Positions 1-9,274 of a stretch of DNA of 64,000 nt are shown here, one piece after another. Each line of letters opens with the position of its first letter. Within the stretch, counting starts at the first letter, position 1. The DNA comes from Sporothrix humicola (Eukaryota > Ascomycota > Sordariomycetes > Ophiostomatales > Ophiostomataceae), in NCBI GenBank assembly GCA_021396245.1, contig WNYE01000096.1, forward strand, positions 62,001 through 126,000. The letters run 5' to 3'. The translations under genes were made by a program, and so were the position numbers. The notes below the pieces were generated by a model. The model saw only the letters and a program-made list of their open reading frames with translations. It searched no databases and was not told the DNA's origin.

Positions 1-762
1 GGCACGACGGACCACATTTTCGCCATTGTGCCCAGCAACCAGCCCGGCATCCAGTTCCAGCACAACTGGAACAATGTCGGCCTGCGCCTCACAGAGTCGG
101 GCGGCGTCAAGATTGACAACGTGCCCGTCGGCTGGGAGGACGCTCTCGGGTGGGATGTCGCCACGAAAAAGCCCGACCCGGCCGTCCTGGGCATCCCGCT
201 CGCCAGCATTTTCCTGCCGCTGATCCAGCTGGTGTTTTCCAACTTTTACATTGGCATCGCCTGGGGCGCGCTCGAGTTTGCCCGCGACTACACCCGCAAG
301 GGCACGCGGCCCTGGCCGTTTGGCGGCGACCCCAAGGAGAAAGTGGAGGACGAGTTCTACATCCTGCAGACCTATGGCAACTTTTTTGCCCACCTGCGCG
401 CCGCCACTGCTCTGGCGGACAAGGCCAATGGAGAGGCTGCCCAGCTGTTCACCAAGTACATTGCCGAAGACGGTGTCCCTCGTTCCTTGGACCAACGCGC
501 GCAGTTCACCCCCGAGGAGCGGGGCGCGTTCGCCGAGTGGGTGGCCAGCGTCAAGGTCGTCGCCACGGACACGAGCCTGCGCGTGACGTCGGGCGTGTTC
601 GAGGTGACGGGCTCGCGGTCGACGGCCGCCAAGGTCGGCCTGGACCGGTTCTGGCGCGACGTGCGCACGCACACGCTGCACGACCCCGTGGCGTACAAGA
701 ACCGCGAGCTGGGGCGGTACTACCTGGTGGACGAGATTCCGGAGGCGACGTGGTACACATGA
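1..762 (+). CDS. acyl-CoA dehydrogenase-like flavoprotein (SfnB/DszC type), C-terminal part
   Basis: The reading frame is open from base 1 and ends in TGA at 760-762, so the gene is cut by the window edge and about 253 C-terminal residues are present. The fragment matches the middle and C-terminal helical region of the acyl-CoA dehydrogenase superfamily, in particular the SfnB/DszC-like branch of flavin-dependent monooxygenases. Recognisable parts are the substrate-loop region GVKIDNVPVGWEDALGW, the helix with GIAWGALEFARDYTRKGTRPW, and the C-terminal segment RFWRDVRTHTLHDP, where this family carries conserved Arg/His near the flavin. Known members oxidise sulfur- or nitrogen-containing or acyl substrates with FAD/FMN; the substrate here cannot be read from the sequence. 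The GTG at 28 is not a start, because homology continues upstream of it. The gene is convergent with the serine hydrolase downstream. Confidence 0.8.
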   Translation, partial: GTTDHIFAIVPSNQPGIQFQHNWNNVGLRLTESGGVKIDNVPVGWEDALGWDVATKKPDPAVLGIPLASIFLPLIQLVFSNFYIGIAWGALEFARDYTRKGTRPWPFGGDPKEKVEDEFYILQTYGNFFAHLRAATALADKANGEAAQLFTKYIAEDGVPRSLDQRAQFTPEERGAFAEWVASVKVVATDTSLRVTSGVFEVTGSRSTAAKVGLDRFWRDVRTHTLHDPVAYKNRELGRYYLVDEIPEATWYT

Positions 763-835
763 TGCGTAGCAGGTAGATGAAATACAGGATGCGTAGCTGG
801 AAGATAGAATGAACAGTGCTTAGCGGTAGATGATA
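763..835 (+). repeat. three degenerate tandem copies of a TGCGTAGCAGG-type element
   Basis: Directly after the TGA stop of the flavoprotein gene lie TGCGTAGCAGGTAGATG (from 763), TGCGTAGCTGGAAGATAG (from 790) and TGCTTAGCGGTAGATG (from 817), spaced 27 nt apart. They are clearly related but diverged. The same core recurs at the ends of other genes in the window. Its function is unknown; a short dispersed repeat or a 3' UTR element are both possible. Confidence 0.65.
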
Positions 836-894
836 TAAATAACTTTTGAATAAACAAACTATATGAAACAACTACTTTCCGTGTCCTTTATCTG

Positions 895-905
895 CCTGCT
901 ACGTA
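895..905 (-). repeat. copy of TGCGTAGCAGG-type element (TACGTAGCAGG)
   Basis: On the minus strand, just after the stop of the serine hydrolase, reads TACGTAGCAGG. Its extended form TCTGCCTGCTACG (plus strand 891-903) is shared exactly with 36829-36841 inside an intron 36 kb away. Confidence 0.6.
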
Positions 906-907
906 CC

Positions 908-2512
908 CTACGCACCCTGTTTGTCAAACCAGATGAGCGTGCCCGACATGTTGGTGAAGCCAAGGACCGCACCGAACTTCTTCACTTTACCGTCGGCCAG
1001 TTCAAACTCGGCACGAATCACCATGTCCGGCGCTGGCGCATACCGGAACAGGTACAGGCTGGCCATGAACTGGTCGGCTGTGGCGTGGTCCAGGTCCAGG
1101 CGGACGGGGAAGGCGCCATCGGCTGATGCCTTAAGGCCACCGTCCTCAGTCATAGTGACAACAAAGCTGGGATAGACAGGGTGTCTATAAGTGCCGGTAT
1201 ACTCCTCAAGAGGGAGCGAGAGCGGTTGTGGCTCCTCCACGCCCGGAAACAGCCGCTTCAAGGCTGTCTCTTTCTTGTTGTACTCTTTGCCGCCGGCCTT
1301 TCTCATCTGCGTTAATCCCCAGACATCAACCCGTTTGTCTTGGGGCACGCCCAGCATCTCGTCAATCAAGTGCCACGCCAGCGTCCCGCTCCCCTGCCCG
1401 TCCGAGTTGTTAAACACGGTAACGGCCCACTCGCGCTCGGGAAAGCAAATCATGGTCGCCGACATGCCCTCAACGCCGCCCGGATGCAGCATCACGTCTT
1501 CGCCCTGGTAGGTCGCCAACATCCACCCGAGTGAGTACAGCATCTGCTTGTTGAACTGCGGGAACATCATCTGGGACATCATGTGCGGCATGATCGAGCG
1601 GGGGGTGCGGAGGGCTGCGTGGCCGGCTGCTGAGATGGGAGCCGTCTTGCGCATGATGCACCGCAGGTATTTGGCGTAGTCGGTGACCGTCGAGATGATG
1701 GCGCCCGCGCCGCCCAGCACGCCGTCAAAGTAGGGGATTTCCTTGTGCGAGCCGGACGACTCGTCCCAGCCGTAGGGGATGGCCATCACCGTATCGTTTT
1801 TGTCGTCGGCCGCGTACTCCCGGGCACTCTCCAACGTCCAAAAGGTCGACGACATGCCGAGCGGGCCCCAGAGGCGCTTCCCCAGAAAATCGCCCATCGT
1901 CTGCCCCGTCACCACCTCCACCATGTGGCCCACGGCGATAAACAGTCCGTTGCAGTACTGCCACGTCGCCCGAATGTCCTTTACGAGTGCGCCCGTAAAG
2001 TGCCGCAGCAGCCGCGTGTACTCGCCCGCCGAGGTGTTGCGCCGGCCCATCGTCAGCTCCTCGCCCGAAAGACCGGACCGGTGCGACAGCGCGTCCTCCA
2101 GCGTGACGTGCGACGTCGCATACTCGTCGGGCAGCACAAAGTCGTCGCCGATGATTTTGTTGAGAGGCGTCGTCCACTGCACTTGGGGGTGCTCGTTGTC
2201 GTCTACCAACAAAGTGGCCGCCGCTGCCGTAAATGTTTTCGTCGTGCTGCCTGCCCAGAAGAGGGTAGAGGGCATCACGGGCGTGTCTTTCTCAGTAGCA
2301 TCTGCCGCAAACTTTGCGGCGCCATACCCCTCCGCCCACGTGTCGTCGCCGTCGACGACCGCCACGGCCACGCCCGGGATGTGCCACTTGTCCAGCGTCT
2401 CGCGGACCAGCTTGGCAAAGTCGGCATTGAGGGGCGACGCCTTGGGCTTGGTTCTGATCGTCGCCGTTGTCTCCGACGCTGTGTCTGATGGAGGCTCGGT
2501 TGCGGTGGACAT
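908..2512 (-). CDS. beta-lactamase-like serine hydrolase (class C/EstB-type esterase family)
   Basis: A single-exon gene of 534 residues. The serine beta-lactamase/penicillin-binding-protein fold is supported by three motifs in order: SxxK at S89-TT-K92, YxN at Y186-C-N188, and HxG at H343-P-G345. S89 is the predicted nucleophile and K92 and Y186 the general bases. A C-terminal lipocalin-like extension (about 430-534, starting LEEYTGTYRHP) is typical of fungal members. There is no signal peptide, so a cytosolic location is likely. Fungal relatives act as esterases, acyltransferases (LovD type) or lactonases, and the substrate here is unknown. The stop codon TAG (908-910) lies inside a TGCGTAGGG sequence followed by another copy of the recurrent TACGTAGCAGG element. 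Convergent with the flavoprotein gene, 145 bp away. Confidence 0.88.
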   Translation of the reverse strand: MSTATEPPSDTASETTATIRTKPKASPLNADFAKLVRETLDKWHIPGVAVAVVDGDDTWAEGYGAAKFAADATEKDTPVMPSTLFWAGSTTKTFTAAAATLLVDDNEHPQVQWTTPLNKIIGDDFVLPDEYATSHVTLEDALSHRSGLSGEELTMGRRNTSAGEYTRLLRHFTGALVKDIRATWQYCNGLFIAVGHMVEVVTGQTMGDFLGKRLWGPLGMSSTFWTLESAREYAADDKNDTVMAIPYGWDESSGSHKEIPYFDGVLGGAGAIISTVTDYAKYLRCIMRKTAPISAAGHAALRTPRSIMPHMMSQMMFPQFNKQMLYSLGWMLATYQGEDVMLHPGGVEGMSATMICFPEREWAVTVFNNSDGQGSGTLAWHLIDEMLGVPQDKRVDVWGLTQMRKAGGKEYNKKETALKRLFPGVEEPQPLSLPLEEYTGTYRHPVYPSFVVTMTEDGGLKASADGAFPVRLDLDHATADQFMASLYLFRYAPAPDMVIRAEFELADGKVKKFGAVLGFTNMSGTLIWFDKQGA

Positions 2513-2594
2513 TGTGCCAAGTGTAGGAGGTGCAATTGTTGAATTTGAGTGTGGGCGATTGTCGCTGTGATTATCAAGTCATGATGTTGTTTCC

Positions 2595-2602
2595 CTTTTA
2601 TA
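2595..2602 (-). promoter_or_regulatory. TATA box of the serine hydrolase gene
   Basis: TATAAAAG on the minus strand, 83 bp upstream of the ATG at 2512, a plausible distance for a fungal core promoter. Confidence 0.5.
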
Positions 2603-4244
2603 ACTCACGATCAATCCATGGCCATTGGCGTCGGAACAACATTGACAGAAGAACTGCGGTGTAACTGGCAAACCGTCTGACAGCTCCCAAGCTTTTGGAC
2701 CCTGGATTTTTGTCTAAATTTTGTTACTAGATATCGTGAACACGAGATACGACGCTGAAGAAGTTGCGATGTTGCTCCTGTCCCTCCCTGCCCAGATCTG
2801 AATGCTCTTGGCGATGCGACATGTTGACTTGGCTAAGCCAAATTGGGAGCTTGGGACCAACGAAACCCACTGAACCCGACCGGTGCGACAAGACGCCAAG
2901 ATGTCGAGACCGCCGCCGAATGACTGCGACGGGAACTGTATCTTGGCACCTTGGCGCGGGACGAAAAGAATATGAAAACCGTCTTCAACGGGTTCCTTTG
3001 TTTACTTCCCCGTGTTTTATGGCAAATTATCGTGGGCTTTTCGTTCATCGCTGGGATGGGGGAGTCTGAGGCATTATTTTCATGGTTTTGATTTTCATTT
3101 TACTTTTTCACGCTTCAACGAAATCGTTGGAGAATTGTTACATAAAAGTTCACATTAAACGTTGAATAGAATACTTGGACATTTATTTCTCGATACAATT
3201 GAATTAATATTCCTAAAAACAAAAAGAGATGAAAAGAAAATGAACAAATAAACTATAGAATGCCCCCTTTTCAATCGTTAGTCTTCTCAATGGTACACTG
3301 TGGTCACCACCGCGTAAGAAAACTCCAATTGCAGACTGCTGTTCACCAGTCACCCAATGACCTAAGTAGTTCTGTGTAAGTCCGATTTGTCGCAAATCAT
3401 GATGTGCGGCAGGTTCTGATCTATTACCTCTTCCTTTTATTCCGTGCTTTACTTTACTTTACTTTCCTGCCCATCTCTCTCAATCGGGCTCCAATGTTGC
3501 TCCGTCACATCGTATCGCAATACAGGCCGCATGAAGATTAAAGGCGTCTTAAAAGACAGAGGGAGTCCAAGCGGCGCTGAAAGTTTGTCAATGGCGATGA
3601 AGAGGGAAAAAGAGGAAAAACTCGAAAAAGGCACAAAAAGGGAGATGGTTTGGATGTTTTGGGACAAGGTTATCAATGGTCTGCAGCAACCTCCAATGAA
3701 CTCCAATGACTTTCCCAAGTCAGGGGTTTCAGCCACAAAATTGATTCTTTGATGCATCCAACCACAGCTCGCGATGAAGCAATAGTGCCATTTTGATTTC
3801 CCGTTCTAACCAGACCCTCGAACTGGCTCGTATTCTTATCCTGCTGTTTTTCTACTGCCATTCTTTCCTTTTTCGTCAAGTTAATCGAAGGCAGGTTGCA
3901 GTTGTACCGCATTTTAAGCCGCATGTCATTCAATTTCGATTTTCGACTCCCACGGTCTAGACCAAAAACCCCAGCGAAAAGAAAAAGTCCCCGGCAGGAG
4001 AAGGCCCCAACCTTCTGGACCTGGGGCCAAGGGTCCAAAAGGCTTATTTTTAAGGTTAAGCTGAATGTATGGATGCCGTATGAAATGCGCAATAAATACA
4101 ATAAATGGGAGAACAATAAAAGCCAAGACGGCCGCCTCTTCCCCCTTTCTTTTTCTTGTCCCGAATGTTATCTTGGCATCATCATCGCCGTCCTTGGCTT
4201 TTGTCATACTCGATCTTGATCCCAATTTTGACCTCAATATCAAA
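2603..4244. other. non-coding interval, about 1.6 kb
   Basis: Divergent intergenic region between the serine hydrolase and the serine-rich secreted protein. Only short frames without recognisable motifs are present. The part from 3080 to 3470 is AT-rich. The frame of the downstream gene is open upstream to an ATG at 4065, but that stretch lacks coding character, and a signal peptide begins at 4245. Confidence 0.6.
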
Positions 4245-5297
4245 ATGAGGTTGCCTTCCTCGCCAGGCCTCTTGGCTTTGGCCCTGGCTGCCGCATTTGT
4301 CAACCCAGTGGAAGCATCCCGCTGTCGACCCCAGAAAAGCTCGTCGTCAGTCTCGTCAATCTCATCAGTTTCGTCGGTTTCGTCAGTTTCGTCAGTATCG
4401 TCAGTATCGTCGGTGCCATCCAGTTCACCGGCATCGCGGTCGTCTGTCGCCTCGCCTGTATCATCTCCGTCGGCATCACCGTCATCATCCTCTTCATTGA
4501 TCTCGTCTTCTTCGTCAATCTCGTCGATTTCTTCACCTCCCGTATCATCTCCTTCAGCATCGTCACCTTCGTCGCCTCCTTCGAGCTCGCCTTCCTCATC
4601 TCTCTCGCCATCATCGCCCTCGAGCTCACCTTCTCCGTCACCTTCATCTCCCTCAAGTTCGCCTTCTTCGTCGTCTTCTTCGTTGCCTTCGTCCTCACCG
4701 TCGTCGTCTCCCTCGCCTTCACCGTCACCATCCTCAGTCTCACACTCCCCGTCCTCGTCTTCTCACTCGCCCTCTGCATCACCGTCACCTCCACCCCCTG
4801 TCTGTATTCCAGACACCGACGTTGTCTACAATGGCAACTTTGCCAACCAGGGCGGCGGCCAGACACTCGTCGGCTGGTCCTCTACTGGCTATACTCCGGG
4901 GGCTGCACCTCTCACCAACTGCCCGAAGAGCGTGCCGACATGTGCTCACCTCCTGGTGACGTCGGCGTCGATTGCCATTACGCAAAACGTCACAACCATC
5001 CAGCCGGGCGCCACTTACACCCTGTCGGTCGAATACTACTGGTGGGCCGACGGCGGACCGCCGACGATGAGCTGCTGGGTGTCGGGCAAGGGGTCGACGG
5101 GCGGGTACGTCACTTCGCAGATTACTATCCCCACAATTGCCAATGCCGGCGTGAGCACGGCCTGGACGACGCTGACGACGACGTGGACGGCGCCCGGCAG
5201 CTGGGGCCTGGTGGCGTGCCAGCTGGCGACGAACTACAACGACCTGGCGTCCATTCTGGTGACGGACGTGTCGCTCGTTGAACAGTGTCTGACATAG
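4245..5297 (+). CDS. secreted serine-rich protein with C-terminal carbohydrate-binding-like domain
   Basis: The predicted protein has 350 residues. The ATG at 4245 is chosen over the upstream in-frame ATG at 4065 because it opens a classical signal peptide (hydrophobic core LLALALAAAFV, cleavage expected after VEA at residue 24). Residues about 32-185 are almost entirely Ser and Pro with Ala and Val, a typical O-glycosylated stalk or linker of fungal wall proteins. Residues about 187-350 form a compact Cys-containing beta-sandwich-like domain that starts DVVYNGNFANQGGG and contains TYTLSVEYYWW. Its pattern resembles galactose-binding-like/CBM4_9 domains seen in fungal secreted proteins. No GPI signal is seen at the C-terminus (EQCLT). 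A cell-wall or extracellular binding role is inferred; the ligand is unknown. The gene converges on the SDR gene with only 55 bp between stop codons, so the transcripts probably overlap. Confidence 0.8.
   Translation: MRLPSSPGLLALALAAAFVNPVEASRCRPQKSSSSVSSISSVSSVSSVSSVSSVSSVPSSSPASRSSVASPVSSPSASPSSSSSLISSSSSISSISSPPVSSPSASSPSSPPSSSPSSSLSPSSPSSSPSPSPSSPSSSPSSSSSSLPSSSPSSSPSPSPSPSSVSHSPSSSSHSPSASPSPPPPVCIPDTDVVYNGNFANQGGGQTLVGWSSTGYTPGAAPLTNCPKSVPTCAHLLVTSASIAITQNVTTIQPGATYTLSVEYYWWADGGPPTMSCWVSGKGSTGGYVTSQITIPTIANAGVSTAWTTLTTTWTAPGSWGLVACQLATNYNDLASILVTDVSLVEQCLT
4339..4800 (+). repeat. low-complexity serine-codon repeat tract
   Basis: TCN/AGC-rich simple sequence encoding the Ser/Pro stalk. 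It includes near-perfect 9-nt tandem units (TCGTCAGTT/TCGTCAGTA) at about 4372-4405. Such tracts change length by slippage, so assembly and allele length are uncertain here. The long opposite-strand frame over 4300-4866 is a by-product of this repeat. Confidence 0.8.
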
Positions 5298-5298
5298 C

Positions 5299-5309
5299 TG
5301 CGTAGCAGG
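5299..5309 (+). repeat. exact copy of TGCGTAGCAGG
   Basis: The 11-mer begins two bases after the TAG stop (5295-5297) of the secreted protein gene. It is identical to 763-773 and to 36833-36843 (minus strand). Confidence 0.65.
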
Positions 5310-5352
5310 AAGTATAGAAATAGAGTAGATTAATAAAGTTCATTACAATGCC

Positions 5353-6402
5353 CTAACTGAACGACTGGGCCAACATTTCTCCGCGAGGCTGCTGGTTGGC
5401 CCACTCAGCACGCACTCTGCACTCGTCATTTGTGAAAGCAAGACCCTCTTTTATGGCAGAACCATCGGGCATGACCTCAACGGCCTCGCCCGTGGTGGCG
5501 TCGGTGCCCAGCAGCACCTCGAACGCGTCAATCAGTGTCTCCTGCTTGACCAACAGGCCCTTCTTCTCGACCGTATCGTGGAAGTCTCCCGACGAGATGC
5601 CGGTCCGCATAATGCCGGGGCAGATGGTGTTGACAGTAATGTGCTCGGGCGCGACGAGCTTGCCCATCGACCGCACGAAACCGACGATGGCCCTGCGAGT
5701 GTTAGTGACAGAACATTGGAATACCAGGGTCGTATGTGGCGGCGGACTCACGTCTTTGAAGCACAGTACAGCGGCATGGCCGGGACCAGATAGAAGCCGG
5801 CGCCAGAGGCAACAATCACGACTGCACTGTTAGTAGGTCCTCACGAAACTAACGGTAGGGAAAGGGGACCCACGCTTTCCACGGAACCCGTGCTTGCTCA
5901 ACTCCTGCCGGCGGAACTGCTCAATAGCCAGCGACGACGTGTACAGTGCACCTGTGGCGTTGATATCGATCGGCGCCAGGTTGGGCTTCTCAAACGTGGT
6001 CGCCTTGGGCCGGTTCGGCAGCCAGCTGACATCAAAGATGCCCGCCACCGCAAAGACGTAGTCGACCCGACCGCCTAGGTACTCGACGGCCGCCTCGAAG
6101 CCCGCGCGCTGCGAGTCCCAGTCGGCCACGTCAATATTGACGGCCCACGCTATCTGCCCGTCTCTGTTTGCGTTGGCGTCGTTGAGTTCTTTAGCCACTT
6201 CCTGCGCGCCCTCGTAGTTGCGGTCGGCGAGGACGACCTTCATCCTTCACGTACGCCATGTCAGTGAACACAATTTTCACGTTTCAAAACACAACTGCTC
6301 TAAGAAGACGACATACCCTTTGCTGGCAAACGCCGTGGCGACAAAGCGGCCAATGCCACTCGCACCGCCCGTGATGTATGCAGTTTCGCCCGCGTACGCC
6401 AT
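5353..6402 (-). CDS. short-chain dehydrogenase/reductase (SDR), intact
   Basis: Four exons on the minus strand: 6317-6402, 5874-6244, 5752-5821 and 5353-5692, giving 288 residues. Introns have GTATGT, GTGGGT and GTGAGT donors, AG acceptors and CTAAC-like branch sites, and all junctions keep frame. The classical SDR features are present: cofactor loop TGGASGIG at residues 11-18, an acidic residue after the second strand (VVLADRNYEG, suggesting NAD preference), catalytic Ser158 in VIVASGAGFY, and Tyr171-x3-Lys175 in YCASK, with the usual 13-residue Ser-Tyr spacing. The NNAG motif is replaced by AVAG. The family resembles fungal 15-hydroxyprostaglandin-dehydrogenase-like oxidoreductases; the substrate is unknown. 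It is divergent from, and paralogous to, the SDR at 6881-7883, sharing a 478-bp promoter region. Confidence 0.88.
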
Positions 6403-6880
6403 TGTTCTTGGTCGATTTGCCGGCGTAGTGAGTTGTTTTTGGAAACAAATAGCTGAGAATGATTGACAAAAAATGATCCAATCTTGTCTTACGCCTCGGA
6501 TGATGTTTCTTAGTGATGTTTCTTTTGGGATTTGTACTGCCGTTTAGATTTCAATGTCCCTGGTGCAAATGTTTTCATGATCAAAGATTGTTTTCAAGGT
6601 CCATATGTAAACAATTCTTAATGTCACGTACAATAAATATCATGTAATGAATGGCTGGCTTGAGTTTGCCGAGGAGCGAGGGGCGAATAGCAACATGAGG
6701 GGGTGCGGCCGAGGAAGACACAACGCCAACACACTAGCACAACCACGCATCGAATGTAAAGTCCGACTACCAGGCACCTTACCTCTCATCTTATAAAACA
6801 CTGAAAGCAAGGACAATATAAACCGTTGCAGTTTGGTTGTTTTCTGCTTCTATTGTATTATATTTTCAATTCGGTCCACC
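6403..6880. promoter_or_regulatory. shared divergent promoter region of the SDR pair
   Basis: 478 bp between the two divergent SDR start codons. TATA-like TATAAAA at 6792-6798 and TATAAA at 6817-6822 lie 64-89 bp upstream of the right-hand gene. No clear TATA is seen for the left-hand gene. Coordinate regulation is possible but not shown. Confidence 0.45.
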
Positions 6881-7883
6881 ATGGCATACACAGGAGAGAC
6901 GGCCTACATCACAGGTAAGCACAGTTGCTCTCTATGTACATGGTAACATGGATACTAACGTCCTAAACAGGCGGCACAAGCGACGTTGCCCAGTCTCTCG
7001 CCTTGGAATTTTCAAAGAAGGGGTCCGTATTAAATGAGTCCTTTTGAATGTCTCCGTCACCAGTGAGCCAGCACTAATTGTGACAGACTCAAGATTGTCC
7101 TTGCCGACCGCAGCTTGGAAGATGTCACCAAAGTTGCTGCAGTCTTTAACGCCAAGAATGAGAGCGACACAATCTCGTCGGTGCAGGTCGACGTCGAGGA
7201 CTGGGAGTCGCAGCGCGCGGCGTTTGAGGCTGCCATCCAGGTTTTGGGCGGCCGCGTCGACTACGTCTTTGCCCTTGCCGAGGCACCCGAAACAAAAGGC
7301 GACTGGGTTCATGTCGGCACTGGTAGAAAGCCCGACCTCAGCACTTTTGTAACTGACGCCTATGGCCCGCTCTACACGGCCGGCCTAGCCATCCAACAGT
7401 TCCGTCGGCAGGAGCAGAACAAGCACGGCTTCCGGGGTAAGCTGGCCATTTTGTCATCGTCACTCGGCTTCTACAGTGTTCCGAACATACCGATATACAC
7501 CGCTGCAAAACAGTATGTTGGACCACCTCTTTGAAGCAGTTAACTTCGCCAGGAAGTCTAACACTTACAGCTGCGTCACCGGCTTTGCACGGACGTTTGG
7601 CCGGTACCTGCCGCGTGAGAACATTACGCTCAACGCAGTGTGCCCGAATCCGTACGGGGGCACGGCAGAAAAAACAGAGATGGAGTCCCTCGTCTCCGCC
7701 TTTGAAACGTTGATGGGCGACAGCGAGGTGTCTGGGGAAGCCATTGAGATTCTGCCGGGTAGCGGCGGCTGCCGCGTCAAGGAGGTCCCTGCATTTACAA
7801 ATGAGGTGGTGCACGAGAGCATGAAGCTGGCCACGGCGCCGGACCACCGCTCGTGGCAGTTGCACGCGCCTGTGGAGGAGTAG
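6881..7883 (+). CDS. SDR paralogue with degenerate cofactor loop, probable pseudoenzyme
   Basis: Four exons: 6881-6914, 6971-7022, 7087-7512 and 7571-7883, giving 274 residues with an uninterrupted frame. The start MAYTGETAYITGG is nearly identical to the neighbouring SDR (MAYAGETAYITGG). The catalytic Ser153, Tyr166 and Lys170 (YTAAK) are kept. The dinucleotide-binding loop reads TGGTSDVA instead of TGGASGIG: Gly16 and Gly18 are replaced by Asp and Ala. The AVAGIFD region has become ALAEAPE. These changes should weaken NAD(P) binding, although the open frame and intact splice sites argue that a protein is still made. Relative to the paralogue, one intron (in codon 12) is extra, one (before residue 148) is absent and two positions are shared. 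The second intron has an unusual GTCCGT donor, which is required to keep frame. Confidence 0.78.
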
Positions 7884-8290
7884 CCGGCACGACGATGTGG
7901 AAGTGATCCGCATAGGTCCGGGCCCTGCCTTGGCTGAGCCGGCGCTCAAAACGCACGATTAAGCGCCGCAAGACCAAAACGAACAATCTAGTATTCGTGC
8001 GCCTGTCTGTCATTTAATTCCTTGTATTTGCCTGGCTACTGTGTTGCCGAGGGCCGTGGGGTGGGCCGGTATAACTCATTGTGACAAATAATAATATGAT
8101 ATAAAACGTGAAAACCTTTCGACGTAAATTCCTTCTAGTCCGTTATTAACTAAAGCATCTTGTCGCGTGGCACCCAATTAGTACAATGTCCCAGTCTGTC
8201 GTGATAAACAATTCATCCCAAATACAATCGCTCGCTTTAAGAAACGAAAGAAAAAAAAAGAAACAAGAAACAAGTCACACGTCCCCCATC
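7884..8290. other. short intergenic region, no gene
   Basis: 407 bp between convergent stop codons of the SDR paralogue and the ankyrin gene. Contains AT-rich 3' UTR-like sequence and an A-rich run near 8250. Nothing else is seen. Confidence 0.6.
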
Positions 8291-9274
8291 CTATATATGA
8301 TGCTGGTCCGGGGATCGGAGGAGGGCCGCTACATCTGCATGTCCATGTTTCTCAGCCCAATCTAGTGCCGTTGTCTCATCGCGCGAGCTCACAATGCTAG
8401 TGTCTGCACCCTGCGCCAGCAAGAACTCAACGACCTCGATGCTGCCCTGCTTCGCCGCTTCGTGTAATGGCGTGCCCCGGTTCATGGGCCGGAAGTTGCG
8501 GGCCGACCGCTCGTCGCTGGCATACAAGACAAGGTTCAGCGGTGCACTGTGATCGACCAACAAACGCAGCATCTCGATCGTGTCACCGGTACCGGTGGTG
8601 GATGTCCGGCGCAGGGCGTGGTGGAGCAGTTGGCCTTTTTGGGCGTCACCGCCGTGGTGGTCCAGCAGCTCCCGCACAAACTCGACGGGGGCCCTTTGTA
8701 CGGCCTGGGACATGCCGGTGGTGTCCGTGTGGTTTGGGCGCTCGTTGAGGCCGGCGCCGTGTTCGACCAGCCAGTAGGCGATGTCCCGGTGCGCATCGCT
8801 GTCACGAGCCGGTGTGCTGTCGTATAGGAACGACTCGAGAACGGTTGTGCCGGGCCCGCGCCCCTGCCAATTCACGTCCCATCCATGGTCCAACAACAAC
8901 TGCAGTGTATTTTTCGAGTGGGCGTCGGCGGCTTCTCTAGCGACAAAGTCAAACGCATGGCGTAGATGCGTGTATGGGAGGAGAATCTCGTCTCGCAGAA
9001 TATCGACTTGATCGTGTCGCGCGGCCTGGCTCAGACACGGATACAGCTCGCGGACGTGATATGTGCCAGGGAACTTCTCGTTCCGGTTGGGAAAATACTG
9101 CTCAAGGAACTGGTGGAGCTCACCGATGTTGTCGGATGCAATGGCAGCTGTGAGTTGACTGAGAATATCGTCCGGCAGCGCCGTGCCCATGATCTTTTCT
9201 GCGCCACAGGCCTGGAACATCCGGAACGTCTCGATATGCTCTTTAAGTAGCGTCGACATGGCGAGTGTGGCCAT
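8291..9274 (-). CDS. ankyrin-repeat protein
   Basis: A single-exon gene of 327 residues. Ankyrin repeats are recognisable in the C-terminal two thirds: NTLQLLLDHGWDVN, IAYWLVEHGAGLNE, and a canonical unit GTPLHEAAKQGSIEVVEFLL followed by AQGADTSI and TALDWAEKHGHADVAALL at the end. The N-terminal 90 residues are helical and less typical. No catalytic domain, signal peptide or membrane segment is seen, so a cytosolic protein-interaction role is expected with unknown partner. Divergent from the zinc dehydrogenase at 9970. A variant of the recurrent element (CTACGTAGCAA on the minus strand) lies just upstream of the start, at about 9283-9292. Confidence 0.8.
   Translation of the reverse strand: MATLAMSTLLKEHIETFRMFQACGAEKIMGTALPDDILSQLTAAIASDNIGELHQFLEQYFPNRNEKFPGTYHVRELYPCLSQAARHDQVDILRDEILLPYTHLRHAFDFVAREAADAHSKNTLQLLLDHGWDVNWQGRGPGTTVLESFLYDSTPARDSDAHRDIAYWLVEHGAGLNERPNHTDTTGMSQAVQRAPVEFVRELLDHHGGDAQKGQLLHHALRRTSTTGTGDTIEMLRLLVDHSAPLNLVLYASDERSARNFRPMNRGTPLHEAAKQGSIEVVEFLLAQGADTSIVSSRDETTALDWAEKHGHADVAALLRSPDQHHI

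Noticed and set aside
4065..4244. N-terminal extension of the serine-rich protein
   Set aside because: It would bury the clear signal peptide that begins at 4245.
4300..4866. 188-codon open frame on the minus strand rich in Lys, Met, Thr
   Set aside because: It is the antisense shadow of the serine-codon repeat; no start context, motif or splice signals of its own.
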